Below, piece after piece: positions 7,397 through 15,318 of a stretch of 17,719 nt of DNA. The translations under genes and the position numbers were made by a program. This DNA comes from 2-01-FULL-33-17 sp964401705 (GTDB lineage Bacteria; Patescibacteriota; Minisyncoccia; Phycocordibacterales; UBA9973), in NCBI GenBank assembly GCA_964401705.1, contig CAYNZJ010000012.1:1-17719 (forward strand). The letters are read 5' to 3'. The notes beneath the pieces are model-generated. The model did not search any database, was not told where the DNA came from, and worked only from the letters and a program-made list of their open reading frames with translations. The first letter of the stretch is position 1. Each line of letters opens with the position of its first letter.

Positions 7397-7424
7397 CAAA
7401 ATTCAAAAAAATATATTTCGTGAT

Positions 7425-7811
7425 TTACATGGATTTTACAGCATATTTACCTATGATTGAACCTCCAGCTGTTGCCAAAACTGCATTTTTGAAATCAGTA
7501 TACTCACTTACACCAAATCTCATAACTGTGTAAGTTGAAAGACCTGAAATAAGAGGAGTTATGGTCATATCTTCAATTCCTTTTAAGAATCCAGGTTGAG
7601 GAATCTTATCTTTGACCAAATCACTTATAATTTCACCACCAAGATTACCTAGCATAGTAGATATTCCGATGGCAGCGTAAGCAGGCATGTCAATTCCTAA
7701 AAGTGGAACTTCAATATCTAAATTATCACCAATACCATATTTATAAATTAAAAGACTCGCTAAGGATGCAATAACAGATGGTACTAATACTTCTTTGAGT
7801 TTTTGTTGCAT
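7425..7811 (-). CDS. Glycine-rich multi-helix membrane protein
   Basis: A 128-aa hydrophobic protein with four likely membrane-contact segments: about residues 8-25, 43-58, 84-98 and 108-121. The last is Gly/Ala-rich (VLATAGGSIIGKYAV). Between them lie PAYAAIGIS and GNLGGEI turns. Similar small glycine-rich membrane proteins recur in polinton-like viruses and probably sit in the inner virion membrane; this is analogy. The ATG at 7811 is chosen over an upstream TTG at 7826. The gene precedes an acidic protein and the 770-aa protein in the direction of reading, with short intergenic spacers, all on the same strand. Confidence 0.6.
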   Translation of the reverse strand: MQQKLKEVLVPSVIASLASLLIYKYGIGDNLDIEVPLLGIDMPAYAAIGISTMLGNLGGEIISDLVKDKIPQPGFLKGIEDMTITPLISGLSTYTVMRFGVSEYTDFKNAVLATAGGSIIGKYAVKSM

Positions 7812-7837
7812 TTTTATAAAATACAAAAAAATAAGCC
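7812..7837 (-). promoter_or_regulatory. Late-type promoter of membrane protein
   Basis: On the minus strand: GGGCTTA, a seven-T run, G, TATTT and TATAAAAATG. One of the clearest examples of the recurring T-run element. Confidence 0.5.
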
Positions 7838-7845
7838 CAATAATA

Positions 7846-8442
7846 TTATAAATCGCTGTATTTTTCAGCTATTTTGATATCAACTTTCTCCTCAACCACT
7901 TTATTTATTGCAGATATCTTTTTGTTTTGAGAATTGATGCCAAGGGCTGTATAAAGTGTTATAAAACATAACCTTATTTCGGGAGGTGCATATGTTTTTG
8001 AAGAATATTTAATACTAATCTCATCTAATATTTCTTGAATCTCATTATTATTGTTCATAACAGCGCTAAGACCGTTTAAGTTCATGCCGACAATAGGTGC
8101 AACTTTTTCTACACTTTCAAGTACTCCAGAATAAGTAAATTTATACATATTAGTTGAATTTCTACATTGCACAGCCAATTCGACTTGTTTATATAATGTT
8201 TCTAATTCTTCTAAGCTCATTGATTTTAATTTCATAATATCAATTTCATATGCTAACAAATACTTTTCAAATTTGATTTTGTACATTAAAATCATATTAA
8301 CAAGTTCTGATTTAACTAATTTAAGATCAAGACTATCTTCTTCTTCTTGAGGTAAATCTTGTTCTTTTGTAGGTATTTCTTCTACCTTTTTTTTTTTAGT
8401 TTCAAGCTCTAATATTTCAGGCAAATCGTTTAGATCGTTCAT
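7846..8442 (-). CDS. Acidic-N-terminus helical protein, 198 aa
   Basis: Residues 1-40 are highly charged (KKKK, then EQDLPQEEED) and probably disordered. Residues 41-95 form a long helical segment with LKSMSLEELETLYKQVELAV. The rest is a compact helical domain (about 100-175) with a VGMNLNGLSAVMNNN segment. The C-terminal half resembles small helical virion-associated proteins that recur in polinton-like and related viruses, but I cannot name a family with confidence. Its place between a membrane protein and the 770-aa protein, on the same strand and with a late-type leader (GGTTATAAAATG), supports a virion role. Confidence 0.55.
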   Translation of the reverse strand: MNDLNDLPEILELETKKKKVEEIPTKEQDLPQEEEDSLDLKLVKSELVNMILMYKIKFEKYLLAYEIDIMKLKSMSLEELETLYKQVELAVQCRNSTNMYKFTYSGVLESVEKVAPIVGMNLNGLSAVMNNNNEIQEILDEISIKYSSKTYAPPEIRLCFITLYTALGINSQNKKISAINKVVEEKVDIKIAEKYSDL

Positions 8443-8472
8443 TTTATAACCTCAGAAAAATACATATGCATA

Positions 8473-10785
8473 TTATTTATATGTATTCTTTAATATATCA
8501 ATGTAATCATTATAATCTCTACCAACTATACTTTGCTCACCACCTGAAGGCACATCTTTATATAAAGCTTCAAGAAATCCTTTAACATTATTGACCTCTG
8601 TAAAACCTTTTAAAACCTGAACTTTTTCTTTCAAAGTGCCTTTAGACTTTCCTTTTTTCTCAAGAAATAATGCCATAGCTTGAGTTATATTGTCTGAATA
8701 TGATGATTTTGGTAGAATTTGAGGTTCTTCATTTAATTCAACAGTATAACTGTAATCTTTTCTTATATTTATTTTCATTACATCAGTTACTACTGGTCTT
8801 TTTAAGTCGGTTAGCAAATTATCCATAAACTCAAGGATTTTTTCACCTATTTTGGTATTATCTAAAAATACTTGATACTTCGCAAGAACTAATTTCATGT
8901 TTTCTATTTTCAAAGATATTTCCATTTCTTTTGCAAATATATTGTTAAATTCCGATTGTAATTCTGCAAAATTGGTAAACTCAGCGAATTCATATTTACC
9001 TTTAGCTAACACAACTATATTGTTTTTACCTAATTTATCAAGCAACTCATCAACAACATTTTTTTGTTCAGTTGAAGCCTTATCACGTTCTTGTGTTAAT
9101 AATGTTTCTTGATTATAATATGATTCATTACCACCCTCCTCAACAATTTTTTTCAAGAGCTTTAATTTGTAAGATTCTGGATTAAACTCATTTATTTCTG
9201 GTTCATAATCAATTTCAGGATCTTTTAAGTTTTCATAGAATATAATTTTGGTTATACGCTGATCACTTCTTTTATTTTTCAATTCGTTTAATATTGACTT
9301 TAATATAATTGAAAGTGCCCTTCCTCTTTTTGTATGTGTAAAGAAATCACTGTATATCTTATCATTTATTAAAACATCCTCTATATTAATTACTTGTTCT
9401 TCGTTCTTATGAAGAACTTTTATCATATTGTCAAATTTATTTTGCAAATCTGTTACTGTTAAATATTGGCTAAATTCGTATTTTTTGAAAGTATCATTGA
9501 CTAAAATACACATATTTTGACCCTCTAATTTCTTTTTCACAATTTCAAGAATTTCTGATTTTGGATCATATTCGTCAAGACTTATTACTTTCTTTTGAAA
9601 CTCAATTAATTTGTTTATTTTTGCTAAATGTCTTTCAGGATCATTTATATTAACCAAAATCTCATATAGTTGTTGTTCATAGTTCTTCTTATCAGTTTTC
9701 AATCTTGATTTAGAACTAATATCAAACGTACGTTCTTTTATTAAATTAGTTGTTGTTGAATTGAGATTTTTACCAGAAATACCACTAATTATTTTAGTTG
9801 GATTATTATCTAAAAAGCGTGTCATTCTTTGGCGCATTTTGTTATAGACTTTCATATCAGCTTCATTTTTAATTAAATTAGCTGTATACTTGACTAATAT
9901 ATCATTTTGTTCTACATTGTTGTCAATACCTTTAATTTGTGTAAATAACTCTTTTAAAACCTCTTCTTGAGTAACAGTAGTTTTTCCAAAGCCTATTTTT
10001 TCTCTTGGTTTTGGTTTTTTATAAGGCAAATCAGAAATAGTTTCTACTTTGAACAAACTGTTAATAACACTGTTATAATCCTTTTCTGACTCTGCTAATT
10101 TGATTTTTTCTAAAATATCAAAGCTACTATCAGTATCATTAAAAGTAAATTCCATATTATCAATATATTTATCATTATCAGCTTCTTTAAAGTAAAATAG
10201 TCTACAATAATCACCTTTTACAGTTTCAATTTTCAATTCAAAAACGTCACATTTATCATTAAGAGGATGTTTAATTTTAATTCCTTTGAATTGCCTAATT
10301 ATGAATTTTTCAAAAGCCTCGGAGTTACTTCCTAATTTGCCTTTTTCATCATTCTTATACAAAAATGTTTCATTATTTATATCTTCTTGAAATTTCTTTG
10401 ACTCTCCTTCAGTTGGCCTCTTATTTTTAGCTGACTTATAATAATTTTTGAAACTAAAATGATATTCGCCTGTTTGTTCTTTCCAATATGGATAATTGTC
10501 AAAACTACTAAAAAAAGTTCCTTTAAGCTCATAAATCAACGCTTTTATATTGTTAAAAGCTTTATAATATGTTCTTCCTAATTTTTTACTTTCATTAAGT
10601 ACTTTGAAAATAACTCCAGTAAATGGTACTTTTTCTACGTCAAATGAGTGTATTGATTTTTTATGAATTTCACCAAAAACACTTAATATGTCCTTTTTTT
10701 TTTCTTCAACAGTTCTACGTAATCTGCTTTCACCTATGCGTTTCATATATAAAGCCTGATATACATTCGGTATTAAGTTAATCAT
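8473..10785 (-). CDS. Large 770-aa protein with internal duplication
   Basis: The largest gene, of unrecognised family. It is soluble, Lys/Glu-rich and mostly helical with beta patches. Residues 407-470 and 573-636 are related: IVKKKL..(Q/N)...LV....KYEF.....T..DLQ..F.N recurs, suggesting two copies of one module of about 160 aa. No Walker motif, polymerase motif A/C, HUH, protease triad or zinc motif was seen, so it is unlikely to be the missing polymerase or helicase, though divergence could hide one. The N-terminal region (1-120) is rich in aromatic residues. It is the last of a same-strand series and has a very strong T-run promoter, which points to a late structural or assembly protein (inference). 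Confidence 0.6.
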   Translation of the reverse strand: MINLIPNVYQALYMKRIGESRLRRTVEEKKKDILSVFGEIHKKSIHSFDVEKVPFTGVIFKVLNESKKLGRTYYKAFNNIKALIYELKGTFFSSFDNYPYWKEQTGEYHFSFKNYYKSAKNKRPTEGESKKFQEDINNETFLYKNDEKGKLGSNSEAFEKFIIRQFKGIKIKHPLNDKCDVFELKIETVKGDYCRLFYFKEADNDKYIDNMEFTFNDTDSSFDILEKIKLAESEKDYNSVINSLFKVETISDLPYKKPKPREKIGFGKTTVTQEEVLKELFTQIKGIDNNVEQNDILVKYTANLIKNEADMKVYNKMRQRMTRFLDNNPTKIISGISGKNLNSTTTNLIKERTFDISSKSRLKTDKKNYEQQLYEILVNINDPERHLAKINKLIEFQKKVISLDEYDPKSEILEIVKKKLEGQNMCILVNDTFKKYEFSQYLTVTDLQNKFDNMIKVLHKNEEQVINIEDVLINDKIYSDFFTHTKRGRALSIILKSILNELKNKRSDQRITKIIFYENLKDPEIDYEPEINEFNPESYKLKLLKKIVEEGGNESYYNQETLLTQERDKASTEQKNVVDELLDKLGKNNIVVLAKGKYEFAEFTNFAELQSEFNNIFAKEMEISLKIENMKLVLAKYQVFLDNTKIGEKILEFMDNLLTDLKRPVVTDVMKINIRKDYSYTVELNEEPQILPKSSYSDNITQAMALFLEKKGKSKGTLKEKVQVLKGFTEVNNVKGFLEALYKDVPSGGEQSIVGRDYNDYIDILKNTYK

Positions 10786-10814
10786 TTTAATAGCAAAAAA
10801 AAAAAGGATAGGGC
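10786..10814 (-). promoter_or_regulatory. Late-type promoter of 770-aa gene
   Basis: On the minus strand: GGGCTATCC-like context (AAAGCCCTATCC), an eleven-T run, GCTATTAAAATG. The GCTATT(T)TAAA(A)TG core is shared with the fibre gene promoter at 12648. Confidence 0.55.
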
Positions 10815-10903
10815 TTTATTTTTTTATAATACTTATGAAAAGATAACAAACAGCAACACAAGCAATACAATGCATTTTCAGAGTGTGAAAAAAAGATGGA
10901 AAA

Positions 10904-11212
10904 TTAATTATAAGTCAATTTAGGACAAATCCAATTATTTGCATAACTAACAATTTCTGCAAGCTGATTTGGAGCCAAAGTAGTATCTGCAACGCCATTG
11001 ATCGTTTGTCCGCTTTTTGCTGAAATAATCAAATCATAATTAGTGTTACTATCTGATCTTATTATTTGAATTGTTTGACCATCCCATGTTTGCTGTGGAA
11101 GTTCAATTTCGACATCATTGTTGTTGCAATTTGCAATTATGTAATTATAACCAAAAAATTGCGTATCATCTAAATCGATTGAGGTACTAATTGAAACAGT
11201 TGAATATGACAT
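10904..11212 (-). CDS. Small fibre-tip-like beta protein
   Basis: A 102-aa beta-rich protein resembling the tips or caps of fibre proteins in phages and DNA viruses: a GYNYIIANC segment, then LPQQTWDGQTIQIIRSD, and SGQTINGVADTTLAPNQLAEIVSYANNWIC. The SGQTING pattern with a following beta hairpin is common in such receptor-contact domains. It lies just downstream of the large fibre gene on the same strand, with its own T-run leader (TTTTTTTAGGTCATATAAAAATG). It probably works with the fibre, as a cap or alternative tip. No transmembrane segment is present. Confidence 0.55.
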   Translation of the reverse strand: MSYSTVSISTSIDLDDTQFFGYNYIIANCNNNDVEIELPQQTWDGQTIQIIRSDSNTNYDLIISAKSGQTINGVADTTLAPNQLAEIVSYANNWICPKLTYN

Positions 11213-11234
11213 TTTTATATGACCTAAAAAAAGT
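11213..11234 (-). promoter_or_regulatory. Late-type promoter of fibre-tip gene
   Basis: On the minus strand: AACT, T-run, AGGTC, ATATAAAAATG. It lies 25 bp after the end of the upstream fibre gene, so it gives an independent start within a same-strand pair. Confidence 0.45.
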
Positions 11235-11237
11235 TAC

Positions 11238-12647
11238 TCAAATATATTCAACAGTTATTATTGCTGAACTATTAGGCGGACCACCTGCTGAAGTATGAAA
11301 AATAGCCCATGTATCAATATTTGATAGTGGAACTGACATTGTCAAAGATAAAACAGCTCCTGAAACATTTGTAAAAGTCAAAGTATTTGCAGTTGCTATA
11401 CCATTTCTAAAAATAGTAAATGTTCTGCTTCCTGTATTATTAACAGCTATTGACAAAAGAATATTGATTTTTGTTAGTGTTATCACTCTACTTGTACCAT
11501 AGCAAGCAAACGCATAAGTACCGCTTTGAAAAGAATCTATTATATACTGATTTTTGTTTAAATTGCCTGCGGTGCTAATAAACTTCTGTTCTGATGGCAA
11601 ATTTGTGTTTATCCACTGTGTTCCGTTATAAGTCAAATACTGGCCATTTACAGGACCTGAAATACTTATATTCGTTGAATTTGCTAAAACACTTGCATTT
11701 GTTATTTGTGAAATGTTATAATCACCATTACTTGGCAAAATCGTTCCTGTTCTTGAATTAAAACTATTAACTGCATTTTGATTTGACCACGTACCTGAAT
11801 TAAAAACTAATGATTGCCCATTAGACGGAGCTAATAAAGTAACATTACGTAAATCTTGTAAAAAAGTCTCTGTTAAGTATTTATTTATAATTGAACCATA
11901 CCATCTCCCTTGCAAAATAACTACATTAAAGCCACCGCTATAATTATTTACTAATTGAAGAACACCATAACCTGTTATTGTAAGCTGCATATTAGCATAA
12001 GCTTGATCATTATAAAAAAATGATAGGCCTTGTGCATTTACTTCATTTGAAGTACTACCGTTTGAAATAATTAAAATAGATTCGCCTTCATCTTGAAAAA
12101 CAGTGGCCAAAGAAACATTTAAAATAGCATTATTAAGAGTATATACTTTTCTTAATGATGCTGTTGCTGTTTGTACGGACAAAATTATTGATTCATCATA
12201 ACTTCCAATTAACTTTTTATTTACCCACTTGGTTCCATTATATTTCAAAATATCATTAGTTACAGGCGTATTAAGTTGAACATCGTTTAATGTTGATAAA
12301 TTATTTGTTGGTAGTTGTTGATTAGTCCAATAGTCTCCATCGAAAATAAGAGATTGTCCTATACTTGGAGTTGAAACAACAACATCACCCAAATCATTCA
12401 AAATAAGTTCTTTATTTACCCATGAAGTGCCATTATAAACCAAACTCTCACCATTTGCAGGCGTATTTAGTTGCACATCTTGATTACTATCTAAAATCTG
12501 TGGTTTATTGCGCCATTTTGCATTATCAAAAACTAATTGATCATTTTGTTGTGCACCGATAATTTGAACATCTAAAAGATTACTAATATTTGTTAAAGCA
12601 GTCGTTGGCTGGCTCTTAACGAGAGGATAATTGTAAATAGATTTCAT
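11238..12647 (-). CDS. Fibre/spike protein with tandem shaft repeats
   Basis: A 469-aa protein built like viral attachment fibres. Six repeats follow the consensus L.DV.L.TP.NG.SL.YNGT.W.N (four in about residues 25-145, one near 265-290, one near 325-350). A separate beta domain lies between the fourth and fifth repeat (about 150-260), and a C-terminal TNF-like or jelly-roll-like domain is likely after about residue 355. The YNGT.W motif is known from tail-fibre shafts of phages and giant viruses. The role would be host attachment. It forms a same-strand pair with the fibre-tip gene. The promoter is of the T-run type. The repeat count is my own reading; boundaries are approximate. Confidence 0.72.
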   Translation of the reverse strand: MKSIYNYPLVKSQPTTALTNISNLLDVQIIGAQQNDQLVFDNAKWRNKPQILDSNQDVQLNTPANGESLVYNGTSWVNKELILNDLGDVVVSTPSIGQSLIFDGDYWTNQQLPTNNLSTLNDVQLNTPVTNDILKYNGTKWVNKKLIGSYDESIILSVQTATASLRKVYTLNNAILNVSLATVFQDEGESILIISNGSTSNEVNAQGLSFFYNDQAYANMQLTITGYGVLQLVNNYSGGFNVVILQGRWYGSIINKYLTETFLQDLRNVTLLAPSNGQSLVFNSGTWSNQNAVNSFNSRTGTILPSNGDYNISQITNASVLANSTNISISGPVNGQYLTYNGTQWINTNLPSEQKFISTAGNLNKNQYIIDSFQSGTYAFACYGTSRVITLTKINILLSIAVNNTGSRTFTIFRNGIATANTLTFTNVSGAVLSLTMSVPLSNIDTWAIFHTSAGGPPNSSAIITVEYI

Positions 12648-12670
12648 TTAAAATAGCAAAAAAAAAAGGT
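12648..12670 (-). promoter_or_regulatory. Late-type promoter of fibre gene
   Basis: On the minus strand: ACAACC, a ten-T run, GCTATTTTAAATG. It is nearly the same as the 770-aa gene leader. Confidence 0.55.
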
Positions 12671-12680
12671 TGTATGTTAT

Positions 12681-12911
12681 TTAATTAATTTCCTTGAAAA
12701 GTTCATAAAATCCTAAATTAGAGTTATATGAATCAATAATATTGACTAATCTTTCCAAATCAACTTTATTACTAATTTTAGAAACACTAATTTTGAAAAG
12801 TAGCTTAACTTCTAAAAGAATTTTTTCAATTTCAATCATATATGATATATATTTTTGAAAATCAGTATCTTTTTCTAATAAGTCACTTTCTGCTGTACCA
12901 AAACAAGTCAT
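12681..12911 (-). CDS. Hypothetical helical protein, 76 aa
   Basis: A small helical protein (LLEKDTDFQKYISYMIEIEKILLEVKLLFKI). Its ATG at 12911 overlaps the stop of the upstream 42-aa gene in an ATGA arrangement. Stop-start coupling in this pair, and shared use of the upstream second-type promoter, suggest one bicistronic message. A helix with heptad-like Leu/Ile spacing is present (about 15-45). No family recognised. Confidence 0.45.
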   Translation of the reverse strand: MTCFGTAESDLLEKDTDFQKYISYMIEIEKILLEVKLLFKISVSKISNKVDLERLVNIIDSYNSNLGFYELFKEIN

Positions 12912-13036
12912 ACTAATGCATTATATGCTAATAACGCTTCGTCACTAAAATGAATTTTTTTCTCGATTTGGATTTCCTCATATTTATTAGCTATGAGTTT
13001 AAATTGTTCATAAATGTATTTTTCAATGAAGTTCAT
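12908..13036 (-). CDS. Tiny hypothetical protein, 42 aa
   Basis: Starts at ATG 13036 (MNFIEKYIYEQFKLI) and ends in TGA at 12908, overlapping the next gene by 4 bp. The frame is open further upstream, but the ATG here sits 4 bp behind a TTTTCGAATAAAAA element, a match to the leader of the zinc-finger gene, so this start is favoured. Helical and charged. Real coding status is likely because of the promoter match and the ATGA overlap, but the gene is very short. Confidence 0.42.
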   Translation of the reverse strand: MNFIEKYIYEQFKLIANKYEEIQIEKKIHFSDEALLAYNALV

Positions 13037-13064
13037 TATTTTTATTCGAAAATTATAAATTGGG
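13037..13064 (-). promoter_or_regulatory. Second-type (early-like) promoter
   Basis: On the minus strand: CCCAATTTATAATTTTCGAA followed by TAAAAATA and the ATG. It matches the leader at 7369-7396 at 21 of 24 positions. It also lies in the 41-bp space between this gene and the divergent fibre gene starting at 13078. Confidence 0.42.
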
Positions 13065-13077
13065 TTTAAAATAGAAA

Positions 13078-13821
13078 ATGAATATTTACAATAATTCTCA
13101 AGCTCAAAGTGAATCAAATTACCCTCCACAGATAACGTCGGTGGCTGTTGATACGCAAGACATTATTGTTAGAAATGGTTTGCAAATTATTGGCGCAACT
13201 AAAGGTGATTTGCTAATTTGCGAAGATACTTCTAATAATATTGGTGGTTTACAGCTTGGTCCTAATAACTATGTGTTACAGGCCGATTCTGTGTCAGGAT
13301 TGCCAATTTGGCGTAATTTCATAAACGTTAATGAAGTACAAACAGTTTCACTAAAAATACCGGGTATTGTTCAAGGTGATCTGCTTGTTGGGCAAAATAC
13401 AGAATTTCTTGGCAGATTACCATGTGGCGCTAATGATACTGTACTTTTTTCAGATGGCGGTCAATTAGGATGGCTTCCAAGATCAGCTGGTAATTCATAT
13501 GTTGGCGTTCCTGGCCCAACTGCCATTCCGTTAAATACTGCTTCAAATATAATATCAATTTTTGGTTTACACCTATCAGCTGGTAAAAGATTCAAATTAA
13601 CCGTTTCCGGCAATGTTGATTCATCCGCTAATACCAATTTTGTTTTGTCATTAAATGGCTCGCAAATTGCTGGTTTTAGTTATGTTTTTAATGCTGATAT
13701 GCATAGAACCATAATTTACATAGCGCCAGTATCGGGAGCTGTATCCGTTGTTGTTAGTGCCTTTAGTAATACTATTAACAGCAATTTAAATAATTTCTTA
13801 ATCGTCGCTGAGCAATTTTAA
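13078..13821 (+). CDS. Second fibre-like protein, 247 aa
   Basis: A beta-rich protein with repeats of a GDLL....(N)....LP.G.ND.VL.SD.GQL.W pattern (about residues 40-130), typical of fibre shafts. These are followed by a proline-containing hinge (VPGPTAIP, about 145) and a C-terminal beta domain (about 150-247) ending in NFLIVAEQF. It is unlike the 469-aa fibre in sequence but of the same general type. It is on the opposite strand, so it is probably a separately regulated second attachment protein. The C-terminal coding end overlaps the convergent gene by 24 bp. The leader has TTTAAAATAGAAAATG. Confidence 0.62.
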   Translation: MNIYNNSQAQSESNYPPQITSVAVDTQDIIVRNGLQIIGATKGDLLICEDTSNNIGGLQLGPNNYVLQADSVSGLPIWRNFINVNEVQTVSLKIPGIVQGDLLVGQNTEFLGRLPCGANDTVLFSDGGQLGWLPRSAGNSYVGVPGPTAIPLNTASNIISIFGLHLSAGKRFKLTVSGNVDSSANTNFVLSLNGSQIAGFSYVFNADMHRTIIYIAPVSGAVSVVVSAFSNTINSNLNNFLIVAEQF

Positions 13822-14070
13822 TGTAACATGACGATAACGGCCTTTATGATATATATTTTTAGGATATTTTGAAATAGCATCCGCTATTGTTCTTTCTGAC
13901 CATAATAATTGATGTTTAACCCATTTTTTAGTGAATAAATCAGGCTTATTATATTGTGTATTTATAAACATCATATCTTCATCACCAACAAAGTAATCTA
14001 TGCTTCCAAAACTATAAATATACTCTTTATCGTCAACTTTCAATTTTACGTTATACATTTTTTTTTCCAT
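13798..14070 (-). CDS. Hypothetical protein, 90 aa
   Basis: A small protein, MEKKMYNVKLKVDDKEYIY at the N-terminus, then a mixed charged/aromatic body with FTKKWVKHQLLW and a basic YHKGRYRHVTLK tail. A longer frame begins at 14109, inside the divergent GIY-YIG gene; the ATG at 14070 is preferred because it leaves a 20-bp divergent intergenic region, and ATG 14058 is also possible. No family recognised; no catalytic motif. The basic C-terminus could bind nucleic acid (inference). Confidence 0.45.
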   Translation of the reverse strand: MEKKMYNVKLKVDDKEYIYSFGSIDYFVGDEDMMFINTQYNKPDLFTKKWVKHQLLWSERTIADAISKYPKNIYHKGRYRHVTLKLLSDD

Positions 14071-14090
14071 TTTTTGAGGCAGTTGTAAAA

Positions 14091-15014
14091 ATGCAAAATA
14101 AAAGTGCAATCTCTAAATATGCAAAAAAAATTGCTTTATATGCCTCAAAATCTGCTAATTTATATTTGGCTGATGAATCATTGTTTTACAAAAATGAATT
14201 GCTTCCAATACATTTAAAATATAGAATAATGGCTATTTTGAACAAAGCTTCAGGACAATTTGATATTATTGAAGATATTTACGAAGCTGAATTTAATCAA
14301 ATTATGAAAATAACTTGTGAACCATATGAGCCATTTCCTCACCCGCGAGAATCACTAAAAAGAATAATATATGAAGAAGATTCAATTGATTTATTTGAAA
14401 TCAACGTTGAAATATCAAAAATATTTGAAAAATTAACAACATGCTCAAAATCACGTAAATTATTCGCCGCTGTTGAATATGAGCTAAAAAATTCATATTC
14501 TTATAAAGAGTATTATAAATTCTTCAAACTCTTGTTGATAATCAAAATTATTGCTAAAAATGAGCTTAAATACTTTGACTACTTTATTTATAGATTAGTA
14601 GGCACAGAAACAATGGCGCAAGATGAACCACTAAACAAACTGGTTTATATTGGGTTTAGTAAAGGTGATTATAAAAAAAGATTTATGGTACATCTTGCAA
14701 CTAAAACAACAAAGAGCAAATTGATTTTTGATGCATGTGATAGTTCAACTATATTTTACACGATAATTAAAGATCTTAGCTGTTATGCACCTAATAATTT
14801 CAATATGAAAGCAGTCGCCACATTAGAAGAAGCGCAATTTATTAAATTTGAAGACCCTTATGAGCTTGTTAATAATAACGGAGTAAGATCTGATAATATT
14901 AATTGTGAAATTTGTGGAAAAGCACTTAAAGTAGGCAGTTTAAAAGCGCATATGGACAAAATACATATAAATCCTAAAAATGAAAAGAAATCCAGAAATA
15001 AAATATCAAAATAA
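14091..15014 (+). CDS. GIY-YIG endonuclease with C-terminal C2H2 zinc finger
   Basis: A 307-aa protein. A long helical N-terminus (about 1-155) precedes a GIY-YIG nuclease core: FIYRL (165-169, the GIY strand), YIG (186-188), R197 and H201 (the arginine and histidine after YIG), then E246/E247 and NNNG (261-264), matching the metal-binding glutamate and asparagine regions. The classical GIY tripeptide is replaced by IYR, so the first motif is divergent. A C2H2 finger follows with C272, C275, H287 and H292. It probably cuts DNA at sites chosen by the finger. In related elements, GIY-YIG enzymes act as homing or mobility nucleases or in DNA processing. It ends in TAAAATG, which starts the next gene. 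Confidence 0.7.
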   Translation: MQNKSAISKYAKKIALYASKSANLYLADESLFYKNELLPIHLKYRIMAILNKASGQFDIIEDIYEAEFNQIMKITCEPYEPFPHPRESLKRIIYEEDSIDLFEINVEISKIFEKLTTCSKSRKLFAAVEYELKNSYSYKEYYKFFKLLLIIKIIAKNELKYFDYFIYRLVGTETMAQDEPLNKLVYIGFSKGDYKKRFMVHLATKTTKSKLIFDACDSSTIFYTIIKDLSCYAPNNFNMKAVATLEEAQFIKFEDPYELVNNNGVRSDNINCEICGKALKVGSLKAHMDKIHINPKNEKKSRNKISK

Positions 15015-15015
15015 A

Positions 15016-15273
15016 ATGGTAAGAATATCTGGCTCAAAATACTATTTTACAAAAGAAGAATTCTATATTTTGAAAAATCAGTTTGAAAATGACATGATGC
15101 TTGTTTTAGATAATCAAAAGCAAATTGACGAAAATATAAAGCAAATGATATTGGCATATAGCACTAAAATGGAGATTTATCAAAAATTACATATGTCCTC
15201 ATTTAAATTTGATCAATATTTGATTGAAAACTTTGGAACAAGAGATTTGCAAAAAGTTAAAGAATTAATTTGA
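15016..15273 (+). CDS. Small helical protein, 85 aa
   Basis: Starts at ATG 15016, one base after the stop of the nuclease gene (TAAAATG). A longer frame from 14980 overlaps the nuclease gene, and the shorter start repeats the junction style of the paralog cluster. The protein is charged and helical (LKNQFENDMMLVLDN, then MKLHMSS-like segments) and ends in TGA. Its place between the nuclease and the Rep gene suggests it helps in replication or nuclease work (inference only). Confidence 0.5.
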   Translation: MVRISGSKYYFTKEEFYILKNQFENDMMLVLDNQKQIDENIKQMILAYSTKMEIYQKLHMSSFKFDQYLIENFGTRDLQKVKELI

Positions 15274-15318
15274 AATCCATTATGTATTTTTTTTTTGTAA
15301 TTTTGACGTGCATCAAAA

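Noticed and set aside
7267..7533. Plus-strand frame of 88 aa
   Set aside because: Lies opposite the start of the zinc-finger gene and the end of the membrane protein gene and crosses the promoter; no support of its own.
8897..9112. Plus-strand frame of 71 aa inside the 770-aa gene
   Set aside because: Fully contained opposite strand of a long coding gene; Ser/Asn-rich shadow composition.
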